Assembly: GCA_910574715.1 (NCBI GenBank)
Contig: CAJTCH010000008.1
Location: 62,001-126,000, forward strand
Length of the DNA stretch: 64,000 nucleotides
Source of the DNA: Lachnospiraceae bacterium
Lineage (GTDB): Bacteria; Bacillota; Clostridia; Lachnospirales; Lachnospiraceae
Direction of reading: 5' to 3'
The notes beneath the pieces are model-generated. The model saw nothing but the letters and a program-made list of their open reading frames with translations, was not told the DNA's origin and made no database searches. Below, piece by piece: positions 45,879-54,472 of the stretch (positions are counted from its first letter, which is position 1; each line of letters opens with the position of its first letter). The position numbers and the translations under genes are program-made.

Positions 45879-45970
45879 TGTATATAAACTAAGCTTGGCT
45901 TTCTTATTAACATTTTCAGATATTTGGGTTATAATAATAAGCAAGTAGATGAAAGGAAACTCTTTTGGTT

Positions 45971-46369
45971 ATGAGACGGATTTTTTTGGTGGAAGACGAT
46001 GGGGCGATTGCCAGGAATCTTACGTGCCTGCTTCGTTCCGAAGATTTTGCCGTTACGCAGGCATCGACACAGGCAGAGGCGTTTTCCATATTGAATGAAG
46101 AGAGATTCGATCTGGCATTGGTTGATGTCTCTTTGCCGGATGGGAATGGTTTTACAGTCTGTACAGAGATTAAGGAGACGCAGGATATCCCGGTTATTTT
46201 CCTGACGGCTTCCGGGGACGAAGCAAGTGTCGTTACCGGACTCAATATGGGGGCGGACGATTATATTACCAAGCCGTTCCGCCCAATCATTATCCGTCAG
46301 GGCGGAACGGTCAGCGCAGGGAATCATCCGCAGGGCGGCGCAATGTTTTATATACGTTTTCCCGAGTGA
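45971..46369 (+). pseudogene. response-regulator receiver fused to a histidine-kinase tail by deletion
   Basis: 132 aa. A receiver domain (1-about 108) has VEDD, phosphoacceptor VDVSLPDG, FLTASG and YITKPF. Straight after it comes QGGTVSAGNHPQGGAMFYIR and FPE, which is the last strand of a HATPase_c kinase domain (GG...G-x-F-x-(I/V)-x-x-P). The DNA-binding domain and nearly the whole kinase are missing. An internal deletion across a regulator-kinase pair explains it. If expressed it would be a free receiver that could compete for phosphate. Confidence 0.8.
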
Positions 46370-46411
46370 CGGACTTATTACTTATTCGAAGAGCAAAAAG
46401 GAGATGACAGT

Positions 46412-47152
46412 ATGGTGAAGAGGAGGCGTCCGATCAGAAATATCATATGCGTTCTGCTGATCGTGCTGCTGTACGCGGCGGCGGCATCCGTTATTGTAAT
46501 CGGGGTAAAGGGTTACCGGATGTATGAGGATGCCATATCGCAGATGCCGATTCAGGAACGAGTCGAGTTGATTCGTGAGGGAGAAGACTTTACGCATTAC
46601 TCGGAACTGACGGAATTCTATATTAAGGCGGTCGTCTCAGTGGAAGACCACCGTTTTATGAATCATTCCGGTCTCGATCCGATTGCGATCTGCCGTGCTG
46701 CATTGAGAGATATCATGGCGGGATCTTTCAAAGAAGGAGGCAGCACCATAACGCAGCAGCTTGCCAAGAACCTGCTGTTTACGCAGGAGAAGAAGATGGA
46801 ACGGAAGGTAGCGGAGATCTTCGCGGTGTTTGATATTGAAGAGGAATATAGCAAGGAAGAGATCTTTGAGCTATATGTGAATACGTCTAATTTCGGCAGC
46901 GGTTACAACGGGGTTTATGCAGCTTCTAAGGGATATTTTAATAAATTGCCTTCTGAGCTTACGGATTATGAATCAGCCTTGTTAGCGGGGGTTCCCAATG
47001 CTCCTTCGCTGTATTCGCCGGATGTAAACCTGAAGCTTGCTTCGCAGCGTGTCGGAGAGGTGCTGCAGAGTATGGTCAGGGAGAGTGTTCTGACACAGGA
47101 AGAGGCGGAAGATATACAGGGGAATATTGAGATACAGAGAGCGGATGAGTAG
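46412..47152 (+). CDS. monofunctional peptidoglycan transglycosylase (GT51)
   Basis: 246 aa. An N-terminal membrane anchor (about 10-32) is followed by a GT51 domain with the catalytic Glu in VSVEDHRFMNHSG, GGSTITQQLAKNL, ERKVAEIF, and the second motif EIFELYVNTSNFGSGYNG. There is no transpeptidase domain, so it polymerises glycan strands from lipid II without crosslinking. GGAGATGACAG lies before the ATG. It follows the truncated receiver by 42 bp; a hairpin overlapping its stop (47139-47167) may end the transcript. Confidence 0.92.
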   Translation: MVKRRRPIRNIICVLLIVLLYAAAASVIVIGVKGYRMYEDAISQMPIQERVELIREGEDFTHYSELTEFYIKAVVSVEDHRFMNHSGLDPIAICRAALRDIMAGSFKEGGSTITQQLAKNLLFTQEKKMERKVAEIFAVFDIEEEYSKEEIFELYVNTSNFGSGYNGVYAASKGYFNKLPSELTDYESALLAGVPNAPSLYSPDVNLKLASQRVGEVLQSMVRESVLTQEEAEDIQGNIEIQRADE

Positions 47153-47167
47153 GGATTTCATCCGCTC
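47139..47167 (+). terminator. hairpin overlapping the transglycosylase stop codon
   Basis: GAGCGGATGA...TCATCCGCTC is a perfect 10-bp stem with a 9-nt loop that contains the TAG stop, followed by ATATATTGTT. The T tract is poor, so this is a weak terminator or a 3' stabilising hairpin. Confidence 0.5.
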
Positions 47168-47211
47168 ATATATTGTTCAAATGTTGTGATAAAATGTTGT
47201 ATAGAAAAATG

Positions 47212-47240
47212 TTGACAACTATGGATTAGTTCACTATAAT
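47212..47240 (+). promoter_or_regulatory. consensus promoter of the ArsR-type regulator/ABC-2 operon
   Basis: Perfect TTGACA (47212-47217) and perfect TATAAT (47235-47240) with a 17-bp spacer, about 60 bp before the ATG at 47302. With such a strong core, repression is the likely control, probably by the regulator itself. Confidence 0.88.
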
Positions 47241-47301
47241 ACCTCTGCCCAAGTTCAGAACAGAACGGATTAACCAAAAAGAAAATCGGGAGGGCCTTGC
47301 A

Positions 47302-48252
47302 ATGATTATAGACAAGATCGAGGAAAATGGTATCGAGGTCATGTTCTCTTATTTCCCGGCCTGGGAAATGTTTTTCTCTATGCATGTGCTTGCACAGCCG
47401 GATCATCATATGGGCAGGAGAAAATGGAGTCGGGCGGTGGAGGAGAAGAATCCGCGGCTGACAGAAGAGATCAGGGATCTGCAGGATCTTACAGGCGGCT
47501 GGACGATTCTGATCGATATACCTGCCTGGGATACGTTTCGCCAGATGGAGATTCCAGAATTGCTTGTATGTCTGCGCAGGAAGAACATTTACGAATGGAA
47601 CGAGATGATCCTGCCGTTTGGCAGGAAGATGGATATCAGGGAGAGAGACAGGATCCTTGACGCGGCAAGAGAATACTATCAGCTTGTTTTTGAGAGGGAG
47701 GAGATGCTCTTAAGGCCCTATATCAGGCGTATTCTTAAGGAAGAGAGAGAATATTGCGCCGGGAAGGGGCTCTGGAACTGGTGCCGCAGGATTCATCCAA
47801 GACTGGTCGTTAGAGAGGATTATTTGACGTATCTTAAGAACAGGGAGTATACCTTCAGGAAGAAAGAGATACAGAGGATCTATGCGTCGGTCAGCACCTT
47901 TGTTGTGCCGCATCTGTGGCTGTATAAAGAAGGACAGGCGCTTGATATTGTAAAAGGTATTCAGGTGGAACAGCCTGAAGATGGGATACCGGAAGATATG
48001 GTGAGGATTTTTAAGGCGCTGGCGAACCCGACCAGGCTTAAGGTTGTGAAATTATTGCTTAAGGACGTCCATACGATACAGGAATTGTCAGGTTATCTGT
48101 CCATCAGTGAGGCGGGAGTATTTAAGCATCTGAAAGCTCTTGACGACGCGGGATTGGTTAAGAAGAAGAGACGGGGCGCTTATGTGGAATATCATTTCCA
48201 GACAGAGATCATTGACTTTATACCGTATACATTCTATGAGATCATGGGGTAG
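47302..48252 (+). CDS. ArsR-family regulator with DUF5937-like N-terminal domain
   Basis: 316 aa. The N-terminal 200 residues (FPAWEMFFSMHVLAQPDHHMGR..) are of the kind found in large ArsR-like proteins. A C-terminal winged helix (about 225-300) has FKALANPTRLKVVKLLL, SISEAGVFKHLKALDDAGL and the wing KKRRGAYVEY. No metal-binding Cys motif is seen. The next gene starts 4 bp after the stop, so it probably autoregulates the operon and controls the exporter 48257-50787. Confidence 0.85.
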   Translation: MIIDKIEENGIEVMFSYFPAWEMFFSMHVLAQPDHHMGRRKWSRAVEEKNPRLTEEIRDLQDLTGGWTILIDIPAWDTFRQMEIPELLVCLRRKNIYEWNEMILPFGRKMDIRERDRILDAAREYYQLVFEREEMLLRPYIRRILKEEREYCAGKGLWNWCRRIHPRLVVREDYLTYLKNREYTFRKKEIQRIYASVSTFVVPHLWLYKEGQALDIVKGIQVEQPEDGIPEDMVRIFKALANPTRLKVVKLLLKDVHTIQELSGYLSISEAGVFKHLKALDDAGLVKKKRRGAYVEYHFQTEIIDFIPYTFYEIMG

Positions 48253-48256
48253 GATT

Positions 48257-49066
48257 ATGTGGAGAGTTATTATTTCAACGTACAGGAAGAACAGAATAGG
48301 AATTTTAAGAGCTGTACCGTGGTCATTTATGGTCTCAAGAATCGTTACAGGGGTGACTCAGATTGTATTTCCGTATTTTATGTATCACTATTATATACAT
48401 GGGAATCTGAACAGTGAGTTTCACGAATATGCCAACGGAGCAGATTATATGACATATGTTGTGCTGGGTTCTGCGCTGAATGTACTGGCGGTGTCTACGC
48501 TTATGAATATCGGAAGGGCGCTGATTACGGAATTAAGAGAGGGAACGCTTGAAACACTTTTGATGACGCCGATGCCAAGGTATGCATATTTTTGCGGGTG
48601 TCTGCTGGAACAGACGGCAAGGGCCCTGCTGGAATTCGGTGCAGTGACGGCGGTTGGAGCATTGGTTGGAGCGGATTTGGGATATTTGTTCTCGGTTCGG
48701 GCGGCTGCCGTGATCTTATTGGCAGTTTTTAGCTTTTTCTGCATGGGAATCGCGCTGTCGTCGCTGATGCTGTATACCAGGGACACCTATCTGACGCAGA
48801 ATACATTATTCATAACTATGAATCTGGTATGCGGTATCATGTATCCGATCCAATATCTTCCGGCAGGGCTTCAATATGCGGCACAGATATTCCCGCTGAC
48901 ACCGGCTGTCAGTCTGTTTCGGAATGTAATGATAGAGAATCAAAGCCTGTCGGGGAATCAGCTTCTGATTTGGCAGATAGTATTGCTGTCCGGGGTGTAT
49001 CTGCTGATCGGTACGGTCTGGTATAAGAAGATGGAGCTTAAGCTGGTGGAAAGTATATTCGGGTAA
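48257..49066 (+). CDS. ABC-2 type exporter permease, subunit 1
   Basis: 269 aa with six predicted membrane segments and ELREGTLETLLMTPM, the conserved cytoplasmic loop of ABC-2 permeases (DrrB/NodJ type). The ATG at 48257 has GGGGTAGG just upstream and removes a 39-residue extension lying inside the regulator gene. The operon has two different permeases around one ATPase, so the transporter is likely a heterodimer of 48257 and 49978 with two copies of 49080. The substrate may be a drug, lipid or glycan. Confidence 0.88.
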   Translation: MWRVIISTYRKNRIGILRAVPWSFMVSRIVTGVTQIVFPYFMYHYYIHGNLNSEFHEYANGADYMTYVVLGSALNVLAVSTLMNIGRALITELREGTLETLLMTPMPRYAYFCGCLLEQTARALLEFGAVTAVGALVGADLGYLFSVRAAAVILLAVFSFFCMGIALSSLMLYTRDTYLTQNTLFITMNLVCGIMYPIQYLPAGLQYAAQIFPLTPAVSLFRNVMIENQSLSGNQLLIWQIVLLSGVYLLIGTVWYKKMELKLVESIFG

Positions 49067-49079
49067 AGGAGAGCGTGTG

Positions 49080-49940
49080 ATGTACGGTGCAGTCAAGGGA
49101 CGTCCAGAGGATCAGAATGCAAGAAAAATTATTGCTCAGCATTTGGTAAAAGATTATATTCTAAAAGAAAAAATAAAGGAAAAGAGCGGATTATTCGGCC
49201 GTAAGCAAAAAAGAGTCATACATGCGGTAAAAGACATATCGTTAGAAATCCCACAAGAGAAAATCATCGGAGTCCTGGGGATTAATGGAGCGGGAAAGAC
49301 GACGACTATCCGTATGCTGGCGTCCATCATAGCCCCGACGTCGGGCAGTCTGACTATGAATGGAGTTGACGCTGTGAAAAATCATCTGTGGATAAAAGAA
49401 AGGATTAATGTAATCTCGGGCGGAGAGAGAAATCTCTATTGGCGATTGACTGCTAAGGAGAATCTCAGATATTTCGGAAGCCTGTACGGATTGAGCGGAG
49501 ATGATCTGGATAAAAGGATTGCATACTTATTAAGAACAGTTGGATTAGAAGAGGCGGCAAACGTTCCTGTCGAGAGATATTCGAAGGGGATGAAGCAGCG
49601 CTTACAGATCGCGCGGGGACTTATCAATGATCCGATATACCTTTTTATGGATGAACCTACGCTCGGACTCGATATCGTGATAGCAAAGGAGATAAGGAAT
49701 CTGGTATCTGATCTGGCACACAAAGAAGGAAGGGGAATTCTGCTGACGACTCACTATATCAGTGAGGCAGAGGAATTGTGTGATTATATCTATATATTAG
49801 ATAAAGGCAGGATTATTGCGGAGGGAACGAAGGAGCAGCTTAAGGGGCTTTTGGCCTATGAACCGAAAGTCGTCACCAGCGTACAGGAGCCAAGTCTGGA
49901 GGAAGCCCTTATTGAGATCATCAACCGCTGCAATTCATAA
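49080..49940 (+). CDS. ABC-2 type exporter ATPase
   Basis: 286 aa. An unusually long and basic N-terminus (about 1-55, KEKIKEKSGLFGRKQKR) precedes the ATPase core: Walker A GINGAGKTT, signature YSKGMKQRLQIARGL, Walker B LFMDEPTLGLD and H-loop TTHYISEAEEL. A GTG three bases upstream is possible, but the ATG has the better spacing to AAAGGAG. Pairs with the permeases on either side. Confidence 0.92.
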   Translation: MYGAVKGRPEDQNARKIIAQHLVKDYILKEKIKEKSGLFGRKQKRVIHAVKDISLEIPQEKIIGVLGINGAGKTTTIRMLASIIAPTSGSLTMNGVDAVKNHLWIKERINVISGGERNLYWRLTAKENLRYFGSLYGLSGDDLDKRIAYLLRTVGLEEAANVPVERYSKGMKQRLQIARGLINDPIYLFMDEPTLGLDIVIAKEIRNLVSDLAHKEGRGILLTTHYISEAEELCDYIYILDKGRIIAEGTKEQLKGLLAYEPKVVTSVQEPSLEEALIEIINRCNS

Positions 49941-49977
49941 TCAGTCTGGTAAATGAGTACGCATACAGGAGGGGCGC

Positions 49978-50787
49978 ATGAAGAAATTTTTAATCGTAAT
50001 GAAGGCTGAGATCACGAAGCAGCAGCAACATGATTATCACTCGGCATATGTATATTTTTCACTTTTAATCTGGCCGATTCTTGGTTTTTTTGAGGTATAC
50101 TATGCGTACAAGCCGTTTGAGCTTACAGACTATATGGGGATTGAGGATGGCAAGACTTTGCTGGCCTTCCTTGGAACCGGATTCATGGCATATACCTGCT
50201 TCTGGTCTATGGTTCAGAATGCCTGGTCCATGGCGAATCAGGAGCGGAGAGGGGGAACACTGGAGATCGCCTTCCTGACGCCGGCAAGCCGCCTTGCTAT
50301 GAGCTATGGAAGAGCGCTGGGGGCGCTGATTCAGGAAGTGTGGATGTTCGTCTGTTTCTGCGGGTTCCTTTTGATGTATACTAAGACAATTCGGTGGGAT
50401 AATCTGTTCCTGCTTCCGGCGGTGTTGCTGCTGCTCATTATTTCTTCAACTGTCTGGGGCGGGATGCTGAACGCGGTGTTTCTGTTCTCCAGAGATGCAT
50501 CGATCGTGATGGATGTGTTCGATATGCCTATGACCTTATTTTCCGGGACGAGGGTGCCGGTGGACAGTTTCCCGTGCTGGGCGAGAATTGTATCTATGGT
50601 ATTTCCATTGACATATTGTATCAATATCATACGCTTTGCATTGAACATACAAAAAAGCAGCCGCGGGTGGCGGGCAGAAATTCTGGGACTGCTGATCTGC
50701 CTGGGCGTAATGACAGCGGTCACGGTGTTCCTGATCGGCAGGGCAGAGCGCCATAACAGGGAGACCGGGGAGCTGCAGTTTTATTAA
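49978..50787 (+). CDS. ABC-2 type exporter permease, subunit 2
   Basis: 269 aa, six membrane segments, with the loop QERRGGTLEIAFLTPASRLAM equivalent to ELREGTLETLLMTPM of subunit 1. AGGAGGGGC lies before the ATG, 37 bp after the ATPase. It ends the exporter operon; beyond it lies the island of remnants. Confidence 0.88.
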   Translation: MKKFLIVMKAEITKQQQHDYHSAYVYFSLLIWPILGFFEVYYAYKPFELTDYMGIEDGKTLLAFLGTGFMAYTCFWSMVQNAWSMANQERRGGTLEIAFLTPASRLAMSYGRALGALIQEVWMFVCFCGFLLMYTKTIRWDNLFLLPAVLLLLIISSTVWGGMLNAVFLFSRDASIVMDVFDMPMTLFSGTRVPVDSFPCWARIVSMVFPLTYCINIIRFALNIQKSSRGWRAEILGLLICLGVMTAVTVFLIGRAERHNRETGELQFY

Positions 50788-50789
50788 AT

Positions 50790-50957
50790 CAAAAATCAGA
50801 AGTATTAATGCTGAAAGACAGGGCTGCCTGGCTGAACTTGCTTACATACCGGAGGTCGAAACCAACGGCGCTGGTGCAGTAATTGTATCCAAGATTGAAG
50901 CATACCTGGATCATATCCAGCGCTTCCTGAAAAGGGGTGTTGTTGCGTTCGCCGTGT
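50790..50957 (-). pseudogene. unidentified coding remnant
   Basis: On the minus strand about 55 codons are open with protein-like content (NTPFQEALDMIQVCFNLGY and CTSAVGFDLRYV) and no plausible start; a stop lies just upstream. I do not recognise the family. It is probably the 3' end of a gene cut by the arrival of the Xre unit. Confidence 0.35.
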
Positions 50958-50984
50958 CAAACTAGCAATAAAAGCAAGAAATTG

Positions 50985-51043
50985 TTGACAAATGTATATC
51001 CAAGTGCTAATATGAAATAAATTTCATATGAAGTTTATTTCAT
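50985..51043 (+). promoter_or_regulatory. promoter and operator of the Xre gene
   Basis: TTGACA (50985-50990), 17 bp and TAATAT (51008-51013) form a good promoter. A nested dyad covers its start: ATGAAATAAA (51012-51021) and TTTATTTCAT (51034-51043) are exact complements and enclose the palindrome TTCATATGAA (51023-51032). It overlaps the -10 and the expected +1, so autorepression by the adjacent Xre protein is likely. Confidence 0.75.
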
Positions 51044-51059
51044 GCAAAGGAAGCAAAAT

Positions 51060-51281
51060 TTGAAAAGAGAAGTTCCTACACTACTATCGAATAATGTAAG
51101 AGAATACCGAATGGAGAAACAGCTTACCCAACAGCAACTTGCTGATTTAGTAAAAGTTTCTTCAAGAACTATCATTTCACTGGAAAAAGGGCAATATAAT
51201 CCGTCTGTTTTGCTGGCACATGAGTTAGCTAAAATATTTGGATTGAAGATTGAAGAATTATTTAATTTTGAGGAGGATTGA
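51060..51281 (+). CDS. Xre-family transcriptional regulator
   Basis: 73 aa (79 if the ATG at 51042 is used). A single helix-turn-helix: VREYRMEKQLTQQQLADLVKV, then SSRTIISLEKGQYNPS and LKIEELFNFEED, the classic small Xre regulator. I prefer the TTG at 51060 because AAAGGAAG lies 6 bp before it and the ATG at 51042 lies in the operator dyad. It is followed immediately by a small membrane protein gene, a common pairing in which the regulator controls a membrane or stress function. Confidence 0.85.
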   Translation: MKREVPTLLSNNVREYRMEKQLTQQQLADLVKVSSRTIISLEKGQYNPSVLLAHELAKIFGLKIEELFNFEED

Positions 51282-51282
51282 C

Positions 51283-51465
51283 ATGAGAAAGAGTAAGAAA
51301 ATTTTTGCGTGTTTATTTATTGGTATTGGTATTTTGCTCTTACCTTTTGGTCTTATAAAGGGATTTCCTGCTGCTTTTATTGTCTCTGCTGGCTGCGCAC
51401 TAATAGCTTATGGCATTGTAGATTTTCTATTTGAACATTTTATCCATAAGATTGGACGTGCTTAG
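51283..51465 (+). CDS. 60-aa two-span membrane protein paired with Xre
   Basis: 60 aa with a basic start (MRKSKK) and two hydrophobic segments (about 7-26 and 28-48). GAGGAGG is placed before the ATG at 51283, one base after the Xre stop, so both are translated from one message. Function unknown; such partners of small Xre regulators often belong to DUF families of unknown role. Confidence 0.8.
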   Translation: MRKSKKIFACLFIGIGILLLPFGLIKGFPAAFIVSAGCALIAYGIVDFLFEHFIHKIGRA

Positions 51466-51501
51466 CCATATAGTTTATGCAGTGTGTTTTAAATATTTTG
51501 A

Positions 51502-51663
51502 TTTCTATGCGGAGAAACACACGAAGCAGATGAAGCAAAGTTAGTATCTTTAAAATGGGTTTTTGATTTAGATAACTCTGTTAGTACCTTAAAGGATATG
51601 CCTTGCGGTTACTATGCAGAACGGAAAACCCAAGATGACGAGTGGATTATCAGAAAGCGATAA
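51502..51663 (+). pseudogene. 3' remnant of an unidentified gene
   Basis: An open frame without a start reads GETHEADEAKLVSLKWVF and later CGYYAERKTQDDEWIIRKR before TAA at 51661. It is protein-like, starts right after an in-frame stop and has no ribosome site, so it appears to be the tail of a lost gene. The family was not recognised. Confidence 0.45.
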
Positions 51664-51665
51664 CT

Positions 51666-52065
51666 TCCAGTTTCGCGGAAAGTCAAGTATAAAAAGAACT
51701 CGGAATTTCATGATTTTTATTCCCGCGAGCAACGAGCCAAGCGGGCATGCTTGCATGCACATTTGACTTGAAATTAAATAGGTAAGCGATGAATAATCTA
51801 ACGTTTTTTCAAGTCCTGAAATCTGTGCGGTAATCTCTTTGACTAGTACAGCGAATATTAAGTAATTGGCAGTTTGACTTGCCTGTTTTCTTGATAGCGC
51901 TAATCCCCAAGCCTCGACGTAGCCACCGCTACGCCTGCGTTTGTGAAGCAGCGCTATCAGAAAAACATTCGCGTCAAACTATCCAAAACTTAATTTTCAC
52001 TATACTAGCCAAAAAGATTATCCCACAGATTTTAGAATATGTAAAACCGGCAGGTTATTCATCGC
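51666..52065. repeat. gene-free stretch with two palindromic elements
   Basis: 400 bp without a gene. At 51720-51755, CCCG...CGGG is followed by GCATGC-TT-GCATGC, resembling short interspersed repeats of Lachnospiraceae. At 51871-51980 a large hairpin is built from AGTTTGAC (51871-51878)/GTCAAACT (51973-51980) and TGATAGCGCT (51892-51901)/AGCGCTATCA (51950-51959), with a small GTAGC/GCTAC stem in its loop. A non-coding RNA or a miniature inverted-repeat element are both possible. Confidence 0.5.
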
Positions 52066-52932
52066 TTACTTTTTTGATATGGGTATCCATACCTCATACT
52101 GTGCGTTCTGTGGGTCTGGATTTAAGTAAACTTCAATATCCGGGGCGTTGGCATACTCATATCCAGAGGTCGGAAGCCACTCGGTTATAATCCGCTGCTC
52201 CAATTCCTGTATGGACTGGTTTGTACCTGTTCCAGAAAAGATTGCCCAAGTAGACGCAGGCACGGTATATTCTTCAAACTCATCGCTTGCTTTTGTACTG
52301 GAAATGGCAATAAAATATTTCTATTGTTCTTGATCATTGCAGGCACTCACGCCAAAAAGTCCCATTGGCGGCGTATCCATCATTCCTGCCAATTTCTGTA
52401 TTGTTCCATTTTCGGCGGCGTCCTGCCACATCTTAGGCACAACCATAAAGTTATTTTCGATTTCCTTGTCAAGCGGTGCGGATATGCCGATAATGCGGAA
52501 GGCTTCTTTTGTTTCAATTCTATAATTCATTTCTGTTGCTCCTTTTACAGCAATTCTAAACATAATGGGGGAAAAAGATTTCACGGATACTCCCGCGTCT
52601 TTCACGGACGATGGGGCTATCCCGTGAAAAGACTGGAACGCTCTGTTAAATGCAGTCGGAGAACGGTAGCCGTACTTCTCCGCTATATCAATAATCTTTG
52701 CATTCCCACCCTGCAAGTCCACCGCCGCTAACGACATTTTTCTTCTTCGGATATACTCTGCCAGAGTGATACCCGCCATATAGGTAAACATTCTCTGATA
52801 ATGATATGTGGAGCAGCAGGCAATCCGCCCAAGCTGCTCATAGTCAATTTCATCTGTCAAATGTTCCTCAATATAATTCATACTTTGGTTTAATTTTTCA
52901 GCCCATTCCATGAGATACCTCCTTATCCGCAC
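52066..52932 (-). pseudogene. AraC-family regulator with GyrI-like effector domain, interrupted by an amber codon
   Basis: One frame of 289 codons on the minus strand with a single TAG at 52321-52323 (after NDQEQ). Before it: an AraC helix-turn-helix domain (about 1-115; YEQLGRIACCSTYHYQRMF, EKYGYRSPTAFNRAFQSFHGI) and the start of a GyrI/SOUL-like ligand domain (EAFRIIGISAPL). After it the same domain continues in frame (YFIAISSTKASDEFEEY, ASTWAIF, ELEQRIITEWLPTSG). The break falls in a loop of the ligand domain. It is a pseudogene by one nonsense codon, a recent loss, or a readthrough product. Confidence 0.82.
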
Positions 52933-53029
52933 ATATTGTGCTTTATGGACATAAATTCGCCTTTATTATTATAAGGCTTATTCTTTTATTTTTCCTCTCT
53001 ATCCTTGCACAAAAAAGAGAGATGGTTAT

Positions 53030-53737
53030 TCAATAATTGATATTTGCTTTTCGAGCTTGGCTACATAAATCATGGGTAGATAAAGTATAGATTTTTCCAT
53101 CCTTGATAAAATATGTCCCACACTGACGAAACTCAAAATGTACTTTGCGGGCGATACATTGCTCCCGTATGGAAAGCACCCACGCATAGTCAAGTGGTCT
53201 GGCATTTCTGTCTGATTCGCCGCCGACTACGACTAATTCAACATTATCAAGATAGTCTGTAAGGTTTATTTCCTCAATCAACGGCTGGCAGATAATATTT
53301 TTATGTTTAACAGGTAATTTATTGAAAATGGAAAGCCTGTAATCAGCCCTGTCTTGATTTTCTACCGTACAACCAACCGTAATATTCTCGTATCCATCGT
53401 TCCAGTCCTCTGGGATGCAATCCATAAAACGTTCAATACGCTTTGTTAAAAAAAGAAAGTGCAGGTCTGAACGCTCCCGTATCATCTGCCAACATTCAGA
53501 ACGCCATTCATCGGCGTCCTCAACCAGAAAATCCGTAGAAAAACAAAGATAAACGGTCTGCCCCGATTTAATTTTGTATGCTCCCGATTTATTTTTAGCG
53601 ATAGGGGCGTAGAAATTATCCGTTTTTACAATTTTGTTTGTATCAATCCCACGCTTGAAATCGCCCTTATGAATGTAACAATACCTACACCCTTCACTAT
53701 GTTTGTGGCAGCCACGCCACGGATTCCACATTGCCAT
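53030..53737 (-). CDS. DUF5131 (phage Gp37/Gp68-type) protein
   Basis: 235 aa from the preferred ATG at 53737. Cys-rich start WNPWRGCHKHSEGCRYCYIHKGD contains a CxYC-type motif like a radical-SAM or metal site. LHFLFLTKRIERF, ITVGCTVENQ and VVVGGESDRNARPL are further hallmarks of DUF5131, a family frequent on phages and mobile elements and of unknown function. AGG is present nine bases upstream of the chosen start. A GTG at 53806 would add 23 residues and overlap the stop of the upstream remnant, so it remains possible. Confidence 0.8.
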   Translation of the reverse strand: MAMWNPWRGCHKHSEGCRYCYIHKGDFKRGIDTNKIVKTDNFYAPIAKNKSGAYKIKSGQTVYLCFSTDFLVEDADEWRSECWQMIRERSDLHFLFLTKRIERFMDCIPEDWNDGYENITVGCTVENQDRADYRLSIFNKLPVKHKNIICQPLIEEINLTDYLDNVELVVVGGESDRNARPLDYAWVLSIREQCIARKVHFEFRQCGTYFIKDGKIYTLSTHDLCSQARKANINY

Positions 53738-53802
53738 GTTTATAACCTCACATTCCCGCTGACAGGACAGCGTATCCAGATTTGAATAGCCATAAAAATC
53801 TA

Positions 53803-54110
53803 TCACCCTTTGTGTTTCAATTTTTCTTGTCGTATAGCGTATTGCCGTTCTTTTTCGACTTTGAGTATGGTCTCAGTGTTGACATCTTCTATCTCTTGGA
53901 GTTCCTGAACTGTAGCGGTGTGGTATAAGAGGATAGAGCCAAGGCTGCTTGAGAGCGTGTCTGGGTAGAAAGGGCGTAAACTTATTGAGATCTGCCAGAA
54001 GCTTTACATCCTTATTAGTGAGCTATTCTTTTATCTTGTCTATTTCTTGCAGATTAACACCTGCAGCTGTCAGAATAACTTTTAATTCTTTATAGCGGTA
54101 ATCGTGAAAG
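53803..54110 (-). pseudogene. remnants upstream of the DUF5131 gene
   Basis: Two broken minus-strand frames. One (54109-54023) reads YRYKELKVILTAAGVNLQE and stops. The other (about 53990-53803) reads SSSLGSILLYHTATVQELQE and continues with VEKERQYAIRQEKLKHKG. They look like the end of a mobile-element gene that has suffered frameshifts. The following 54111-54277 holds nothing I can interpret. Confidence 0.4.
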
Positions 54111-54277
54111 TTTCACCTCACTTTTTAAGCAGCGTTTACTTGGTGATTTCATTATATCAATAGTTGATTTAGTGTAAAGCTTAAAAGATGATAATAGATT
54201 TTTTAATAGACTGCTTTAAAATACTCTTATCAAAACATCTCTTTAAGCCGGATTACCATCCTAATTCTGAACTTAAG

Positions 54278-54472
54278 TTAGGATTGATGAAAAAAGAGTA
54301 GACAAAGGACAGGGTAATTGCATCCCTGCATTCTACTCTGTCCTTTACAAATATCACAAATCTCCTCTTTTTCACTCTCCCTGAGTTCTTCCATAATCGC
54401 CGGATATTTCTTATCCAGCTCGTACAGGCTCAGCGTTATGATCAGCATACTTCCCAGATTCACGGATCCCAT
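54278..54472 (-). CDS. small hypothetical protein, or shifted 3' end of the gene before it
   Basis: 64 aa; ATG at 54472 with AAGG about six bases upstream. It reads GSMLIITLSLYELDKKYPAI, then EELRESEKEEICDICKG, with a final CxxC pair. It overlaps the gene at 54794 by 62 nt in another frame. Because LYELDKKYPAIMEEL looks like the natural end of that protein, a one-base frameshift joining both is equally possible. Confidence 0.45.
   Translation of the reverse strand: MGSVNLGSMLIITLSLYELDKKYPAIMEELRESEKEEICDICKGQSRMQGCNYPVLCLLFFHQS
54290..54346 (-). terminator. minus-strand terminator
   Basis: AAAGGACAG (54304-54312) pairs with CTGTCCTTT (54338-54346). Read leftwards, the stem is followed by GTCTACTCTTTTTT. 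It lies in the last codons of the small minus-strand frame. Confidence 0.6.
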
